DNA from: Chryseobacterium oleae
GTDB lineage: Bacteria > Bacteroidota > Bacteroidia > Flavobacteriales > Weeksellaceae
Length of the DNA stretch: 64,000 bases
Direction of reading: 5' to 3'
NCBI RefSeq assembly: GCF_900115055.1
Contig: NZ_FOVD01000009.1
Location: 124,001 to 188,000 of the forward strand
The notes under the pieces were generated by a model that saw nothing but the letters and a program-made list of their open reading frames with translations, was not told the origin of the DNA and ran no database searches. The position numbers and the translations under genes were made by a program. This document shows, piece after piece, positions 16,885 to 25,256 of this stretch (its first letter is position 1; each line of letters opens with the position of its first letter).

Positions 16885-17061
16885 ATGAAACCACATCTCA
16901 TTGTTTTCGCCGTTCTGATCGCAGCATTTATTGCCTACAACTTCTTTTTCCGGATCGAGGATGATAGATTGAATACGATAGTTAACATAATCTTAGCCAG
17001 TATTCTTTTCGGATACATATCATTTATGGCCTATTCTCTGCTCAGAAAAATGAAGAAATAA
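16885..17061 (+). CDS. small two-helix membrane protein
   Basis: 58 residues. Hydrophobic segments lie at about 4-22 (LIVFAVLIAAFIAYNFFF) and 31-50 (TIVNIILASILFGYISFMAY), joined by a charged loop RIEDDRL, with a basic end RKMKK. The ATG at 16885 follows directly after a heptad array. The coding look (helix-loop-helix, positive C-terminus) is convincing, but no family is recognised. It sits upstream of nuoA on the same strand; whether it joins the nuo transcript is doubtful because nuoA has its own -7 box. Confidence 0.65.
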   Translation: MKPHLIVFAVLIAAFIAYNFFFRIEDDRLNTIVNIILASILFGYISFMAYSLLRKMKK

Positions 17062-17151
17062 GCACTATTTTTATTGATTCTAAATTACCGGTTTTCCCTA
17101 TTTTCAACCCACTTTTAGGCTTATTAATTTCATGCTTTCTTGTTTATTCGC

Positions 17152-17159
17152 TAAATTTG
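17152..17159 (+). promoter_or_regulatory. -7 box of the nuo operon
   Basis: TAAATTTG ends 23 bases before the nuoA ATG. No good -33 TTTG is visible. A three-codon frame ATG CAA AAA TGA (17175-17186) overlaps the nuoA start. Confidence 0.6.
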
Positions 17160-17182
17160 CAAATTGAGATAATAATGCAAAA

Positions 17183-17554
17183 ATGAATTTACCTGAAAGT
17201 TATATTCCAATCCTTCTTCAAGCAGGTGTAGCAGTGGCATTTGTAGCCGTTTCTTTGCTTGGAGCCCATTTTCTGGGACCGAAACAGAAGAAAGGAAATT
17301 CTGTGAAAAACCAAAGCTGGGAATGTGGAGTTCCTGTAGAAGGAAATGCGAGAACACCGTTTTCCATTAAATACTTCCTGACTGCGGTATTGTTCGTACT
17401 ATTCGATATTGAAATCGTATTTTTTTACCCGTATGCGGTTAACTTCAGAGAATTCGGAGTAGAAGGATTCCTGGCCGTACTTACCTTCGTCGCGATCTTC
17501 TTCATGGCGTTTTTCTATGTTTGGAAACGCGGTGCATTAGATTGGGATAAATAA
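17183..17554 (+). CDS. nuoA: NADH-quinone oxidoreductase subunit A
   Basis: 123 residues with three membrane helices (about 10-30, 62-82, 90-112). It is a small membrane subunit near the quinone site of complex I. The Q-site loop ENQSWECGVPVEGNARTPF-like stretch is present as KNQSWECGVPVEGNART with its conserved Cys, and FDIEIVFFYP in helix 2 carries the conserved acidic residues. It is the first gene of the nuo operon, separated from nuoB by a 95-base heptad spacer. Confidence 0.95.
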   Translation: MNLPESYIPILLQAGVAVAFVAVSLLGAHFLGPKQKKGNSVKNQSWECGVPVEGNARTPFSIKYFLTAVLFVLFDIEIVFFYPYAVNFREFGVEGFLAVLTFVAIFFMAFFYVWKRGALDWDK

Positions 17555-17649
17555 ATTTTAACATTAAAAGATTTAATGTATTTAACGAATTTAAAGATGG
17601 ATAAGTTTTTAAATTTTTAAATGTCTGAATCTTTAAATATTTAATAAAA
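17555..17649. repeat. period-7 spacer, nuoA-nuoB
   Basis: The whole gap reads as A/T-rich heptamers such as TTAATGT, GAATTTA, ATCTTTA and TTTTAAA. The left part (AAAGAT words) and the right part (ATCTTT words) are roughly complementary. Confidence 0.65.
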
Positions 17650-18210
17650 ATGTCAGATAAAAAACCAGTAATAAGAACAGATGCACCTGCTCCCGAAGGA
17701 TTTGAAGGAGAAGGGTTTTTCGCAACGAAACTGAGCAGTGTGATCGGGATGGCCAGGAAGTTTTCTCTTTGGCCTTTACCATTTGCAACCTCTTGTTGTG
17801 GTATCGAGTTTATGGCTACCCTGAACCCTACGTATGATGCTTCAAGATTTGGTATGGAAAGAAACTCTTTCTCTCCAAGACAGGCAGATATGCTGATGGT
17901 TTGCGGAACGATATCTAAAAAATTAGGACCAGTCCTAAAAGAAGTTTACACTCAGATGGCTGAGCCGAAATGGGTGGTGGCTGTTGGTGCATGTGCATCC
18001 AGCGGTGGTATTTTTGACACGTACTCTGTATTACAGGGAATCGATAAAATTATTCCGGTAGACGTATACGTTCCGGGATGTCCTCCAAGACCGGAGCAGA
18101 TCATTGAAGGTGTAATGCAGGTTCAGGCTCTTTCCGAAAGCGAAAGCATCAGAAGAAGAGATATGCCTGAATACCAGAAATTACTAGATTCTTACAACAT
18201 AAGCAACTAA
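17650..18210 (+). CDS. nuoB: NADH-quinone oxidoreductase subunit B
   Basis: 186 residues, peripheral subunit that holds the terminal 4Fe-4S cluster N2, which passes electrons to quinone. Ligands are visible in FATSCCGIEFMA (two adjacent Cys), VGACASSGG and PGCPPRPEQIIEG. The length is normal. nuoC follows five bases after the stop, so the two are tightly coupled. Confidence 0.97.
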   Translation: MSDKKPVIRTDAPAPEGFEGEGFFATKLSSVIGMARKFSLWPLPFATSCCGIEFMATLNPTYDASRFGMERNSFSPRQADMLMVCGTISKKLGPVLKEVYTQMAEPKWVVAVGACASSGGIFDTYSVLQGIDKIIPVDVYVPGCPPRPEQIIEGVMQVQALSESESIRRRDMPEYQKLLDSYNISN

Positions 18211-18215
18211 GGGAA

Positions 18216-18710
18216 ATGACAAACGAATTTGTACTAGAAGCTATTACTAGAGAATTTCCGGATTCTGTGATTTCGAGTTCAGAGCCTTATGGAATGCTGA
18301 CGATTGAAGTGAAGAAGGAAGATATCAAAAAGATCATTCATTATTTAAGAGACTCATCACTGGAATTTAATTTCCTTACTGATATCTGCGGTATTCATTA
18401 CCCTGAGTTTCCTGAAAAGGAGATCGGTGTTATCTATCACCTGCACAATATGATGGCTAATTTCAGATTACGTCTGAAGATCTTTATGTCCAGAGAAAAT
18501 GTAGAAGTAGATTCTCTTGTAGAATTATTTGCCGGAGCGAACTGGATGGAAAGAGAAACTTTTGATTTCTACGGAATTAAATTCAAAGGACATCCTGATC
18601 TTAGAGCAATCCTTAACATGGAAGACCTTGGATACCATCCGATGTTGAAGGAATACCGTCTGGAAGATGGAACAAGAACAGATAAGGACGATAATATGTT
18701 CGGAAGATAA
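18216..18710 (+). CDS. nuoC: NADH-quinone oxidoreductase subunit C
   Basis: 164 residues, the 30-kDa-type peripheral subunit of complex I. It has FNFLTDICGIHYP and the signature region ANWMERETFDFYGIKFKGHPDLRAIL near residues 108-133. It is separate from nuoD here, unlike the fused NuoCD of enterobacteria. It ends 75 bases before nuoD, with a heptad array between. Confidence 0.95.
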   Translation: MTNEFVLEAITREFPDSVISSSEPYGMLTIEVKKEDIKKIIHYLRDSSLEFNFLTDICGIHYPEFPEKEIGVIYHLHNMMANFRLRLKIFMSRENVEVDSLVELFAGANWMERETFDFYGIKFKGHPDLRAILNMEDLGYHPMLKEYRLEDGTRTDKDDNMFGR

Positions 18711-18785
18711 AATATAATGCAATAAGCAGTAAGCAATAAGCAGTAAGCTTAAAGCCTAAAGCCTAGAGCCTAAAGCATTTAAATT
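18711..18785. repeat. period-7 spacer, nuoC-nuoD
   Basis: GCAATAAGCAGTAA is repeated exactly in tandem (18719-18746), two heptads long. It is followed by four heptamers of the type CCTAAAG at 18748-18775. It is the cleanest array in the window, with no dyad. Confidence 0.9.
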
Positions 18786-20009
18786 ATGAAAGATAACTCA
18801 TTATCTAATATACTTAACCAGTACGAAAGTAAGGAGCAGATTGACGGGCAGCTGTATACCCTCAATTTAGGACCTACCCACCCTGCTACCCACGGGATCT
18901 TCCAGAATATCTTAACGATGGACGGAGAAAGAATCCTTCACGCAGAGCAAACGGTAGGATACATCCACAGAGCATTTGAGAAAATTTCCGAAAGAAGAAA
19001 CTATTCTCAGATCACTACCCTTACAGACCGTATGAATTACTGTTCAGCGCCTATCAATAACCTGGGTTGGCACATGACAGTAGAGAAGCTGATCGGCATA
19101 GAAGTTCCAAAGCGTGTAGATTATATGCGTGTTATTTTAATGGAACTAGCCAGAATCGGTGATCACCTGATCTGTAACGGGGTAACCGGAATGGATGCAG
19201 GAGCGATTACAGGTCTTACTTATATGTTCATCGAAAGAGAACGTATTTACGATATGTATGAGCAGATCTGCGGAGCGAGAATGACGACGAATATGGGAAG
19301 AATCGGAGGATTTGAAAGAGATTTCACCCCGAAATTCCATGAGCTATTACAGGATTTCTTAAAAACTTTCCCGGCGAGATTCAAAGAATTCGGAACTTTA
19401 CTGGAAAGAAACAGAATCTTTATGGACAGAACCATTGGTGCAGGAGCAATTTCTGCAGAAAGAGCATTAAGCTATGGTTTTACAGGTCCGAACCTACGTG
19501 CAGCTGGAGTAGATTATGACGTAAGAGTTGCACAGCCTTATTCTTCTTACGAGGATTTCGACTTTATCATTCCTGTAGGAACTGCAGGTGATACGTACGA
19601 CCGTTTCATGGTTCGTCAGCAGGAAATATGGGAATCACTGAAAATCATCAAACAAGCATACGAAAATCTTCCTGAAGGACCATTCCACGCGGATGTTCCT
19701 GATTTCTATCTTCCTGAAAAGGCAGATGTTTACAAGAAAATGGAAGCTTTAATCTACCATTTCAAAATCGTTATGGGAGAAACAGACGTACCTAAAGGAG
19801 AAGTTTATCATGCTGTAGAAGGTGGAAACGGAGAATTAGGATTCTATCTCGTGAGTGACGGAGGAAGAAGCCCTTACAGACTTCACTTCAGAAGACCATG
19901 TTTCATCTACTATCAGGCTTATCCTGAAATGATCACTGGTTCTGTAATTTCAGACGCGATCGTTACCATGTGTAGTATGAATATTATTGCGGGAGAATTA
20001 GACGCATAA
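18786..20009 (+). CDS. nuoD: NADH-quinone oxidoreductase subunit D
   Basis: 407 residues, the 49-kDa-type subunit that forms the quinone pocket with NuoB. It has NLGPTHPATHGIF near residue 27, the quinone-binding His-Gly stretch, GYIHRAFEKISE, and the conserved end FYLVSDGGRSPYRLHFR. The length is usual. The ATG follows the array without other features. The downstream gap to nuoE is a dyad heptad array. Confidence 0.97.
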   Translation: MKDNSLSNILNQYESKEQIDGQLYTLNLGPTHPATHGIFQNILTMDGERILHAEQTVGYIHRAFEKISERRNYSQITTLTDRMNYCSAPINNLGWHMTVEKLIGIEVPKRVDYMRVILMELARIGDHLICNGVTGMDAGAITGLTYMFIERERIYDMYEQICGARMTTNMGRIGGFERDFTPKFHELLQDFLKTFPARFKEFGTLLERNRIFMDRTIGAGAISAERALSYGFTGPNLRAAGVDYDVRVAQPYSSYEDFDFIIPVGTAGDTYDRFMVRQQEIWESLKIIKQAYENLPEGPFHADVPDFYLPEKADVYKKMEALIYHFKIVMGETDVPKGEVYHAVEGGNGELGFYLVSDGGRSPYRLHFRRPCFIYYQAYPEMITGSVISDAIVTMCSMNIIAGELDA

Positions 20010-20113
20010 AAAGAAGACGTCAGACATCAGATTTCAGATGTTAGACTCTTTGCTTTGTATATAAATTTAAAATCTGATGTCTGAAATCTGGCATCTGAAA
20101 TCTTAGATAAAAA
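20010..20113. repeat. period-7 dyad spacer, nuoD-nuoE
   Basis: The left arm carries heptamers such as ACATCAG and ATTTCAG; the right arm carries ATCTGAT, ATCTGGC and ATCTGAA. CAGACATCAGATTT (20021-20034) is exactly complementary to 20070-20083, and ATTTCAGATG (20031-20040) to 20092-20101, so alternative hairpins are possible. Both arms resemble those at 23985. Confidence 0.9.
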
Positions 20114-20623
20114 ATGAGCGAAACAATAGCTTTTAAACCGGAAAGTTTAGAACAGGTACACAAAATTATCGCAAGATATCCTGAGGGAAGACAAAAGTCT
20201 GCTCTTCTTCCTGTACTTCACTTAGCACAGAAAGAATTCGGAGGATGGTTAGACGTTCCTGTGATGGATTATGTTGCTGAATTATTAAGTATTAAGCCAA
20301 TTGAAGTATATGAGGTAGCTACTTTTTATACCATGTTCAATATGAAGCCGGTTGGTAAATATGTTTTGGAAGTATGCAGAACCGGACCTTGTATGGTTTG
20401 CGGAAGCGAAAAAATCCTTGATCATATCAGAACCAAACTGAACATTAAGGACGGAGAAACTACCGAAGACGGTATGTTTACCCTAAAACCTGCCGAATGT
20501 CTTGGAGCTTGCGGATACGCACCAATGCTTCAGCTGGGGAAATTCTTTCATGAAAATTTAACGATAGAAAAAGTAGACGAAATCCTTGATCTTTGCAGAC
20601 AGGGACAGGTTGCTTTGGACTAA
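20114..20623 (+). CDS. nuoE: NADH-quinone oxidoreductase subunit E
   Basis: 169 residues, the 24-kDa-type subunit with the 2Fe-2S cluster N1a beside NuoF. It has a helical N-terminus, then a thioredoxin-like domain with EVCRTGPCMVCGSE and PAECLGACGYAPM, giving the four cluster cysteines. The length is normal. Heptad arrays lie on both sides. Confidence 0.96.
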   Translation: MSETIAFKPESLEQVHKIIARYPEGRQKSALLPVLHLAQKEFGGWLDVPVMDYVAELLSIKPIEVYEVATFYTMFNMKPVGKYVLEVCRTGPCMVCGSEKILDHIRTKLNIKDGETTEDGMFTLKPAECLGACGYAPMLQLGKFFHENLTIEKVDEILDLCRQGQVALD

Positions 20624-20696
20624 ATAAATTTTAACTTAAAATAGCCGAAGCTAGAAGCCACAAGCCAATAGTCTACAGCTAAAAGCATAATAAACA
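20624..20696. repeat. period-7 spacer, nuoE-nuoF
   Basis: Heptamers in register of the AAGC type: AAGCTAG, AAGCCAC, CAGCTAA and AAGCATA. It shares its word type with the nuoC-nuoD and 22943 spacers. Confidence 0.8.
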
Positions 20697-22055
20697 ATGA
20701 GTAAAAAACTTTTACTTAAAGACGCACATATAGAAGGCATTCGCTACTTTGAAACTTACCGTAAACAGGGAGGTTACACCGCAGCTGAAAAAGCCTTGAA
20801 AATGACACCTGACGAAATTCTTGAAGAAGTTAAAACTTCAGGACTTCGTGGACGTGGTGGAGCTGGATTCCCGACAGGGATGAAGTGGAGCTTTCTGGCA
20901 AAACCGGAAGGCGTACCAAGACACCTGGTTGTGAATGCCGATGAATCTGAGCCTGGAACTTTCAAGGACAGATATCTGATGGAATTCCTTCCTCATCTAT
21001 TGATCGAGGGAATGTTGATCTCATCTTTTGTTTTAGGTTCCAATGTTTCTTATATCTACATCCGTGGAGAATATTCATGGATTCCGGATATTTTAGAAGA
21101 AGCCATTGAAGAAGCTAAGGCAGCAGGATTTTTAGGTAAAAACATCTTAGGAACAGGTTACGATCTGGAAATTTATGTTCAAAGAGGTGGTGGAGCTTAT
21201 ATCTGTGGTGAAGAAACGGCATTGCTTGAATCCCTTGAAGGAAAAAGAGGAAATCCAAGATTAAAACCACCATTCCCGGCTGTAAAAGGACTTTGGGAAA
21301 GACCAACGGTAGTAAATAACGTGGAATCTATCGCAGCTATCGTTCCGATCATTGATATGGGAGGAGCTGAATATGCTAAAATCGGGGTTGGAAGATCTAC
21401 AGGAACGAAATTGATTTCGGCTTGTGGAAACATCAACAAACCTGGAGTTTACGAAATCGATATGACCATTACTGTTGAGGAATTCATTTATTCTGATGAA
21501 TACTGCGGTGGAATTAAAGACGGAAAAAAATTAAAAGCTTGTATCCCTGGAGGAAGCTCTGTTCCGATTGTTCCTGCTAATTTATTATTGAGAACGGTAA
21601 ACGGAGAACCGAGATATATGAACTATGAATCATTGGCAGACGGTGGTTTTGCTACCGGAACCATGATGGGTTCAGGTGGTTTCATTGTTTTGGATGAAGA
21701 CCAGTGTATCGTAGAACATACCATGACTTTAGCGAGATTTTATCATCACGAGAGCTGTGGACAGTGTACGCCTTGCCGTGAAGGAACGGGATGGATGCAC
21801 AAAATCCTGAAGAAGATAGAAAAAGGAGAAGGAAAAATGGAAGACATCGACCTTCTTTGGGATATACAGAGAAAAATTGAAGGAAATACCATCTGCCCAT
21901 TAGGAGATGCAGCGGCCTGGCCTGTTGCAGCAGCGATCCGTCACTTCAGAGACGAGTTCGAATGGCACGTGAAAAACCCTGAATTATCTCAGACACAAAA
22001 TTATGGATTGGCACATTATGCAGATCCTATTCCTGCTGTTGAAAAAAATGCGTAG
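20697..22055 (+). CDS. nuoF: NADH-quinone oxidoreductase subunit F
   Basis: 452 residues, the 51-kDa-type subunit that binds NADH, FMN and the 4Fe-4S cluster N3. It has the nucleotide loop GLRGRGGAGFPTGMKW, NADESEPGTFKDR, and the FMN region RGGGAYICGEETALLES. Cluster ligands are in ESCGQCTPCREGTGW with the fourth Cys in GNTICPLGDA. It is intact. The next gene starts five bases after the stop and is not a complex I subunit. Confidence 0.97.
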   Translation: MSKKLLLKDAHIEGIRYFETYRKQGGYTAAEKALKMTPDEILEEVKTSGLRGRGGAGFPTGMKWSFLAKPEGVPRHLVVNADESEPGTFKDRYLMEFLPHLLIEGMLISSFVLGSNVSYIYIRGEYSWIPDILEEAIEEAKAAGFLGKNILGTGYDLEIYVQRGGGAYICGEETALLESLEGKRGNPRLKPPFPAVKGLWERPTVVNNVESIAAIVPIIDMGGAEYAKIGVGRSTGTKLISACGNINKPGVYEIDMTITVEEFIYSDEYCGGIKDGKKLKACIPGGSSVPIVPANLLLRTVNGEPRYMNYESLADGGFATGTMMGSGGFIVLDEDQCIVEHTMTLARFYHHESCGQCTPCREGTGWMHKILKKIEKGEGKMEDIDLLWDIQRKIEGNTICPLGDAAAWPVAAAIRHFRDEFEWHVKNPELSQTQNYGLAHYADPIPAVEKNA

Positions 22056-22060
22056 CTGAA

Positions 22061-22942
22061 ATGAAAAACTTATTGGTTGTTGGCATAATGATGTCGGGGG
22101 TTGCTTTCGGGCAAGTTAAAAAAGATACATTAGACAAAGAATATAAATTGGAGGTAACTCCATACAAAGCTGAAAAGAAAGAAAAACCCTTACCCTTAAG
22201 TAAAAAAGGTCAGGTGTTTGTTTTCTACGGATGGAACAGAGGCGCTTTCAGCAATTCTGATATCCATTTCACGGGAAACGGCTACGATTTTCAGTTGAAT
22301 AATGTACAGGCAAGGGATAAACCTACCAAGTTCGGAATCGTTTATATCGATCCAAGCTGGTTTACTGTAACGCAGTATAACTTCAGAATCGGATATTTTA
22401 TAAAGGATAATCTGGCGCTTGTTTTAGGGATAGATCATATGAAATATGTGATGAAACAGGACCAGACGGCTGATTTTTCAGGAACAATTTCAGATCCGAA
22501 ATATGCAGCAATGGTACAGAACGGGCAGGTTAATTTAGCCGACAGCCAGTTCCTTACTTTCGAGCATACAGACGGGCTGAATTATGAAAATTTAGGTCTT
22601 GAGAAATACAAAAATCTTATTCATAAGAAAAATATAGATTTAGTATGGTCTTACGGAGCAGGAATCGGGGTGATGTTTCCAAAAAGTAATATCAAGCTTT
22701 TCGGAAATGAAAGAAGCGACCGTTTTCACGTTGCAGGTATGGGAACCGACCTTAGAACCAGCCTTAACATGGTTTTCTGGAAAAACTGGATGATCAGAGC
22801 AGAGGCTAAAGCCGGATATATCAATATGTGGGACATCAAGACTACATTGAATAACAAGCCGGATAAAGCACGTCAGGATTTTGTTTTCGGGCAGGTCCTT
22901 GCAGGGGTTGGGTATACATTTAACACGAAGAAGTATAATTAA
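22061..22942 (+). CDS. outer-membrane-type protein inserted in the nuo operon
   Basis: 293 residues, no family recognised. Residues 1-18 form a signal peptide ending AFGQ. A charged linker (about 20-45) is followed by alternating hydrophobic strands such as VFVFYGWNRGAF and YNFRIGYFIKDNLALVLGI. It ends VLAGVGYTFNTKKYN, with the penultimate aromatic pattern typical of outer-membrane beta-barrels, so 8-10 strands are likely. It starts five bases after the nuoF stop and leads into nuoG, so it must share the transcript, yet it should be outside the inner membrane. A link to respiration is suggested only by position. No frameshift is seen. Confidence 0.8.
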   Translation: MKNLLVVGIMMSGVAFGQVKKDTLDKEYKLEVTPYKAEKKEKPLPLSKKGQVFVFYGWNRGAFSNSDIHFTGNGYDFQLNNVQARDKPTKFGIVYIDPSWFTVTQYNFRIGYFIKDNLALVLGIDHMKYVMKQDQTADFSGTISDPKYAAMVQNGQVNLADSQFLTFEHTDGLNYENLGLEKYKNLIHKKNIDLVWSYGAGIGVMFPKSNIKLFGNERSDRFHVAGMGTDLRTSLNMVFWKNWMIRAEAKAGYINMWDIKTTLNNKPDKARQDFVFGQVLAGVGYTFNTKKYN

Positions 22943-22985
22943 AATATAGCTTAACGCCTTAAAAGCATAAGCGAAAGCATAGAAT
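22943..22985. repeat. short period-7 spacer before nuoG
   Basis: Heptamers such as AGCTTAA, CGCCTTA and AAGCGAA, again of the AGC dialect. Confidence 0.6.
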
Positions 22986-23984
22986 ATGAGCGAAGAGGTT
23001 AAAAAATTCAAAATAACTATAGACGGACAGACTACTGAAGTTTTGCCTGGGACTTCTATTTTGGAAGCTGCCAGACAAATTGGTGGAAAATCTGTACCTC
23101 CTGCAATGTGCTATTACAGCAAATTGGAAACCAGTGGAGGAAGATGTAGAACTTGCTTAGTCGAAGTTTCGAAAGGATCTGAAGCAGATCCGCGCCCTAT
23201 GCCTAAATTAGTTGCTAGTTGCAGAACTAACGTAATGGACGGTATGGAAGTGAAAAATCTTTCTTCTGAAAAAGCTCAGGAAGGTAGAAAAGCCGTTACC
23301 GAGTTCTTATTGGTGAACCACCCTCTGGACTGCCCTGTGTGCGACCAGGCCGGTGAATGCCACCTTCAGGATCTTGGGTACGAGCACGGAAACCTTGAAA
23401 CCAGAACTGAATTTGAAAGAAATACTTACGAAGCAGACGATCTTGGTCCGAATATCAAGTTGAATATGAACCGTTGTATTCTTTGTGCAAGATGTGTATT
23501 GGCAGCCAATCAGTTAACAGGTGAAAGAGAGCATGGTATTCTTTTCAGAGGAGATCACGCTGAAATTTCTACTTATTTAAATAAAGCTTTAGATAATGAC
23601 TTTATCGGAAATGTCATCGATGTTTGCCCGGTAGGTGCATTAACAGACAGAACTTCCCGTTTTGCAAGCAGAGTTTGGTTTACAAAGCCAATGAATGCAA
23701 CCTGCAAATGTGATAAATGTTCAGGAAAAGCCGTAGTTTGGATGAAAGGTGACGAAATTGTAAGAGTTACTGCCAGAAAAGATCAGTGGGGTGAAGTAGA
23801 AGAATTCATCTGTGATACTTGTCGTTTCGAAAGAAAAGAACTGTCTGACTGGAATATTGAAGGTCCTAGACATATCGACAGACACTCGGTAATTTCATTG
23901 AACCACTACGAAAAACCTAAGGATGAGCTAAGAGTATTAGACAATCCTATGGCCAAAGAAATCAGTGAAAAAGACGAAAAATAA
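22986..23984 (+). CDS. nuoG: NADH-quinone oxidoreductase subunit G, short form
   Basis: 332 residues, peripheral iron-sulfur subunit. It has an N-terminal 2Fe-2S domain with CYYSKLETSGGRCRTC and the later Cys in VASCRT; a His/Cys3 4Fe-4S site in HPLDCPVCDQAGECH; and ligands of the next 4Fe-4S cluster in NMNRCILCARC and DVCPVGALT. A remaining Cys-rich segment (CKCDKC and CDTC) resembles the start of the molybdopterin-type domain, but the rest of that domain (about 400-550 residues in E. coli NuoG) is absent. The stop is followed by nuoH, so this is a natural short form, as known in flavobacteria, not an obvious truncation. Confidence 0.93.
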   Translation: MSEEVKKFKITIDGQTTEVLPGTSILEAARQIGGKSVPPAMCYYSKLETSGGRCRTCLVEVSKGSEADPRPMPKLVASCRTNVMDGMEVKNLSSEKAQEGRKAVTEFLLVNHPLDCPVCDQAGECHLQDLGYEHGNLETRTEFERNTYEADDLGPNIKLNMNRCILCARCVLAANQLTGEREHGILFRGDHAEISTYLNKALDNDFIGNVIDVCPVGALTDRTSRFASRVWFTKPMNATCKCDKCSGKAVVWMKGDEIVRVTARKDQWGEVEEFICDTCRFERKELSDWNIEGPRHIDRHSVISLNHYEKPKDELRVLDNPMAKEISEKDEK

Positions 23985-24079
23985 TTAATAAGACATCAGA
24001 TCTCAGACAACAGACGTCAGACCATAGATTTTCAATCTGATATCTGGCATCTGACATCTAGTATCTAAATAAATAAAAA
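23985..24079. repeat. period-7 dyad spacer, nuoG-nuoH
   Basis: The left arm has heptamers such as AGACATC, AGACAAC and AGACGTC; the right arm has ATCTGAT, ATCTGGC and ATCTGAC. Both arms match those of the nuoD-nuoE spacer in word type and order, so the two look like diverged copies of one element. Confidence 0.88.
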
Positions 24080-25144
24080 ATGGATTTACTAACATTTAAA
24101 CTTATACTTGTACTAGCACTTTTCCTGCTGTCTCTTACGATAGCCGCCTACTCTACATGGGCAGAAAGAAAAGTTGCCTCTATCATGCAGGATAGAATTG
24201 GTCCCAACAGAGCAGGACCTTTCGGACTGCTGCAGCCACTGGCCGACGGTGGAAAGTTTTTCTTTAAAGAAGACTTTACTCCTGCCAATGCTGAAAAGTT
24301 TCTTTTCGTATTGGGACCGGCATTGGTTATGTTTATTTCATTGATCACAGGAGCGGTTATTCCCTGGGGTAAAAGTTTAAATATTGCAGGTACTTCTTTT
24401 GATTTACAGGTTGCCAACATTGACGTTGGGGTACTTTTCATCATCGGAATGGCTTCAATCGGTGTATACGGAATCATGATCGGAGGTTGGGCTTCGAATA
24501 ACAAATATTCATTATTAGGTGCTATCCGTGCTTCTTCACAGATGATTTCTTACGAATTGGCGATGGGATTAGCATTGCTTTCTATCATCATGATGTCAGG
24601 AAGTTTAGATTTAAAAGAAATTACGGAAAGTCAGACGACTGGAAAATTATGGGGAGTTATTCCCTGGATTTCCGGTATGAACTGGAATATTTTCTACCAG
24701 CCGATTGCCTTCCTTGTATTCTTCGTAGCTGCTTTGGCAGAAACCAACAGACACCCGTTTGATTTACCTGAATGTGAATCTGAATTGGTAACAGGATATT
24801 CTACTGAATATTCTTCCATGAAGTTAGGATTGTATATGTTCGGTGAATATGTGAACATGTTTATCTCCAATGCTTTCATGGTCGTTCTTTTCTTCGGGGG
24901 TTACAACTACCCTGGAATTGAATGGGTTACTCAGAACTGGGGCGAAAACGCTGCAGGAATCTTGAGTATCGTAGCATTTTTAACGAAAACGGTAATCGGA
25001 ATTCTGATCTTTATGTGGATCAGATGGACGCTTCCAAGATTTAGATATGACCAACTGATGCACTTAGGATGGAAAACACTTATCCCAATGGCATTAGTAA
25101 ACCTATTGATTACAGGTGCTGTAATTTTAGCATTTGCCAACTAG
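24080..25144 (+). CDS. nuoH: NADH-quinone oxidoreductase subunit H
   Basis: 354 residues with about eight membrane helices, the membrane subunit at the quinone channel entrance. It has TWAERKVASIMQDRIGPNRAGPFGLLQPLADGGK-type text (conserved AERK and RxGPNR), ETNRHPFDLPECESELV near residue 228, and WIRWTLPRFRYDQLMHLGWK near the end. The length is normal. Confidence 0.97.
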   Translation: MDLLTFKLILVLALFLLSLTIAAYSTWAERKVASIMQDRIGPNRAGPFGLLQPLADGGKFFFKEDFTPANAEKFLFVLGPALVMFISLITGAVIPWGKSLNIAGTSFDLQVANIDVGVLFIIGMASIGVYGIMIGGWASNNKYSLLGAIRASSQMISYELAMGLALLSIIMMSGSLDLKEITESQTTGKLWGVIPWISGMNWNIFYQPIAFLVFFVAALAETNRHPFDLPECESELVTGYSTEYSSMKLGLYMFGEYVNMFISNAFMVVLFFGGYNYPGIEWVTQNWGENAAGILSIVAFLTKTVIGILIFMWIRWTLPRFRYDQLMHLGWKTLIPMALVNLLITGAVILAFAN

Positions 25145-25256
25145 AATAATTTGAAAATGAGATGATGTGATGATGTGATAATATGGTGATGCGGGAAATA
25201 AAAACCCACTTCCATCTTCTAACATCTAACGTCTAACATCTAACATCTATAATTAA
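25145..25256. repeat. period-7 dyad spacer, nuoH-nuoI
   Basis: The left half has GATGTGA-type words; the right half has at least four TCTAACA-type heptamers (TCTAACG, TCTATAA) in perfect register. GATG words on the left and CATC words on the right are complementary. Each TAA word puts stops in successive frames. Confidence 0.85.

Noticed and set aside
18711..18785. CRISPR-like or plain satellite array
   Set aside because: Units are 7 bases and abut directly with no spacers. Similar words vary between loci, and no cas genes are present.
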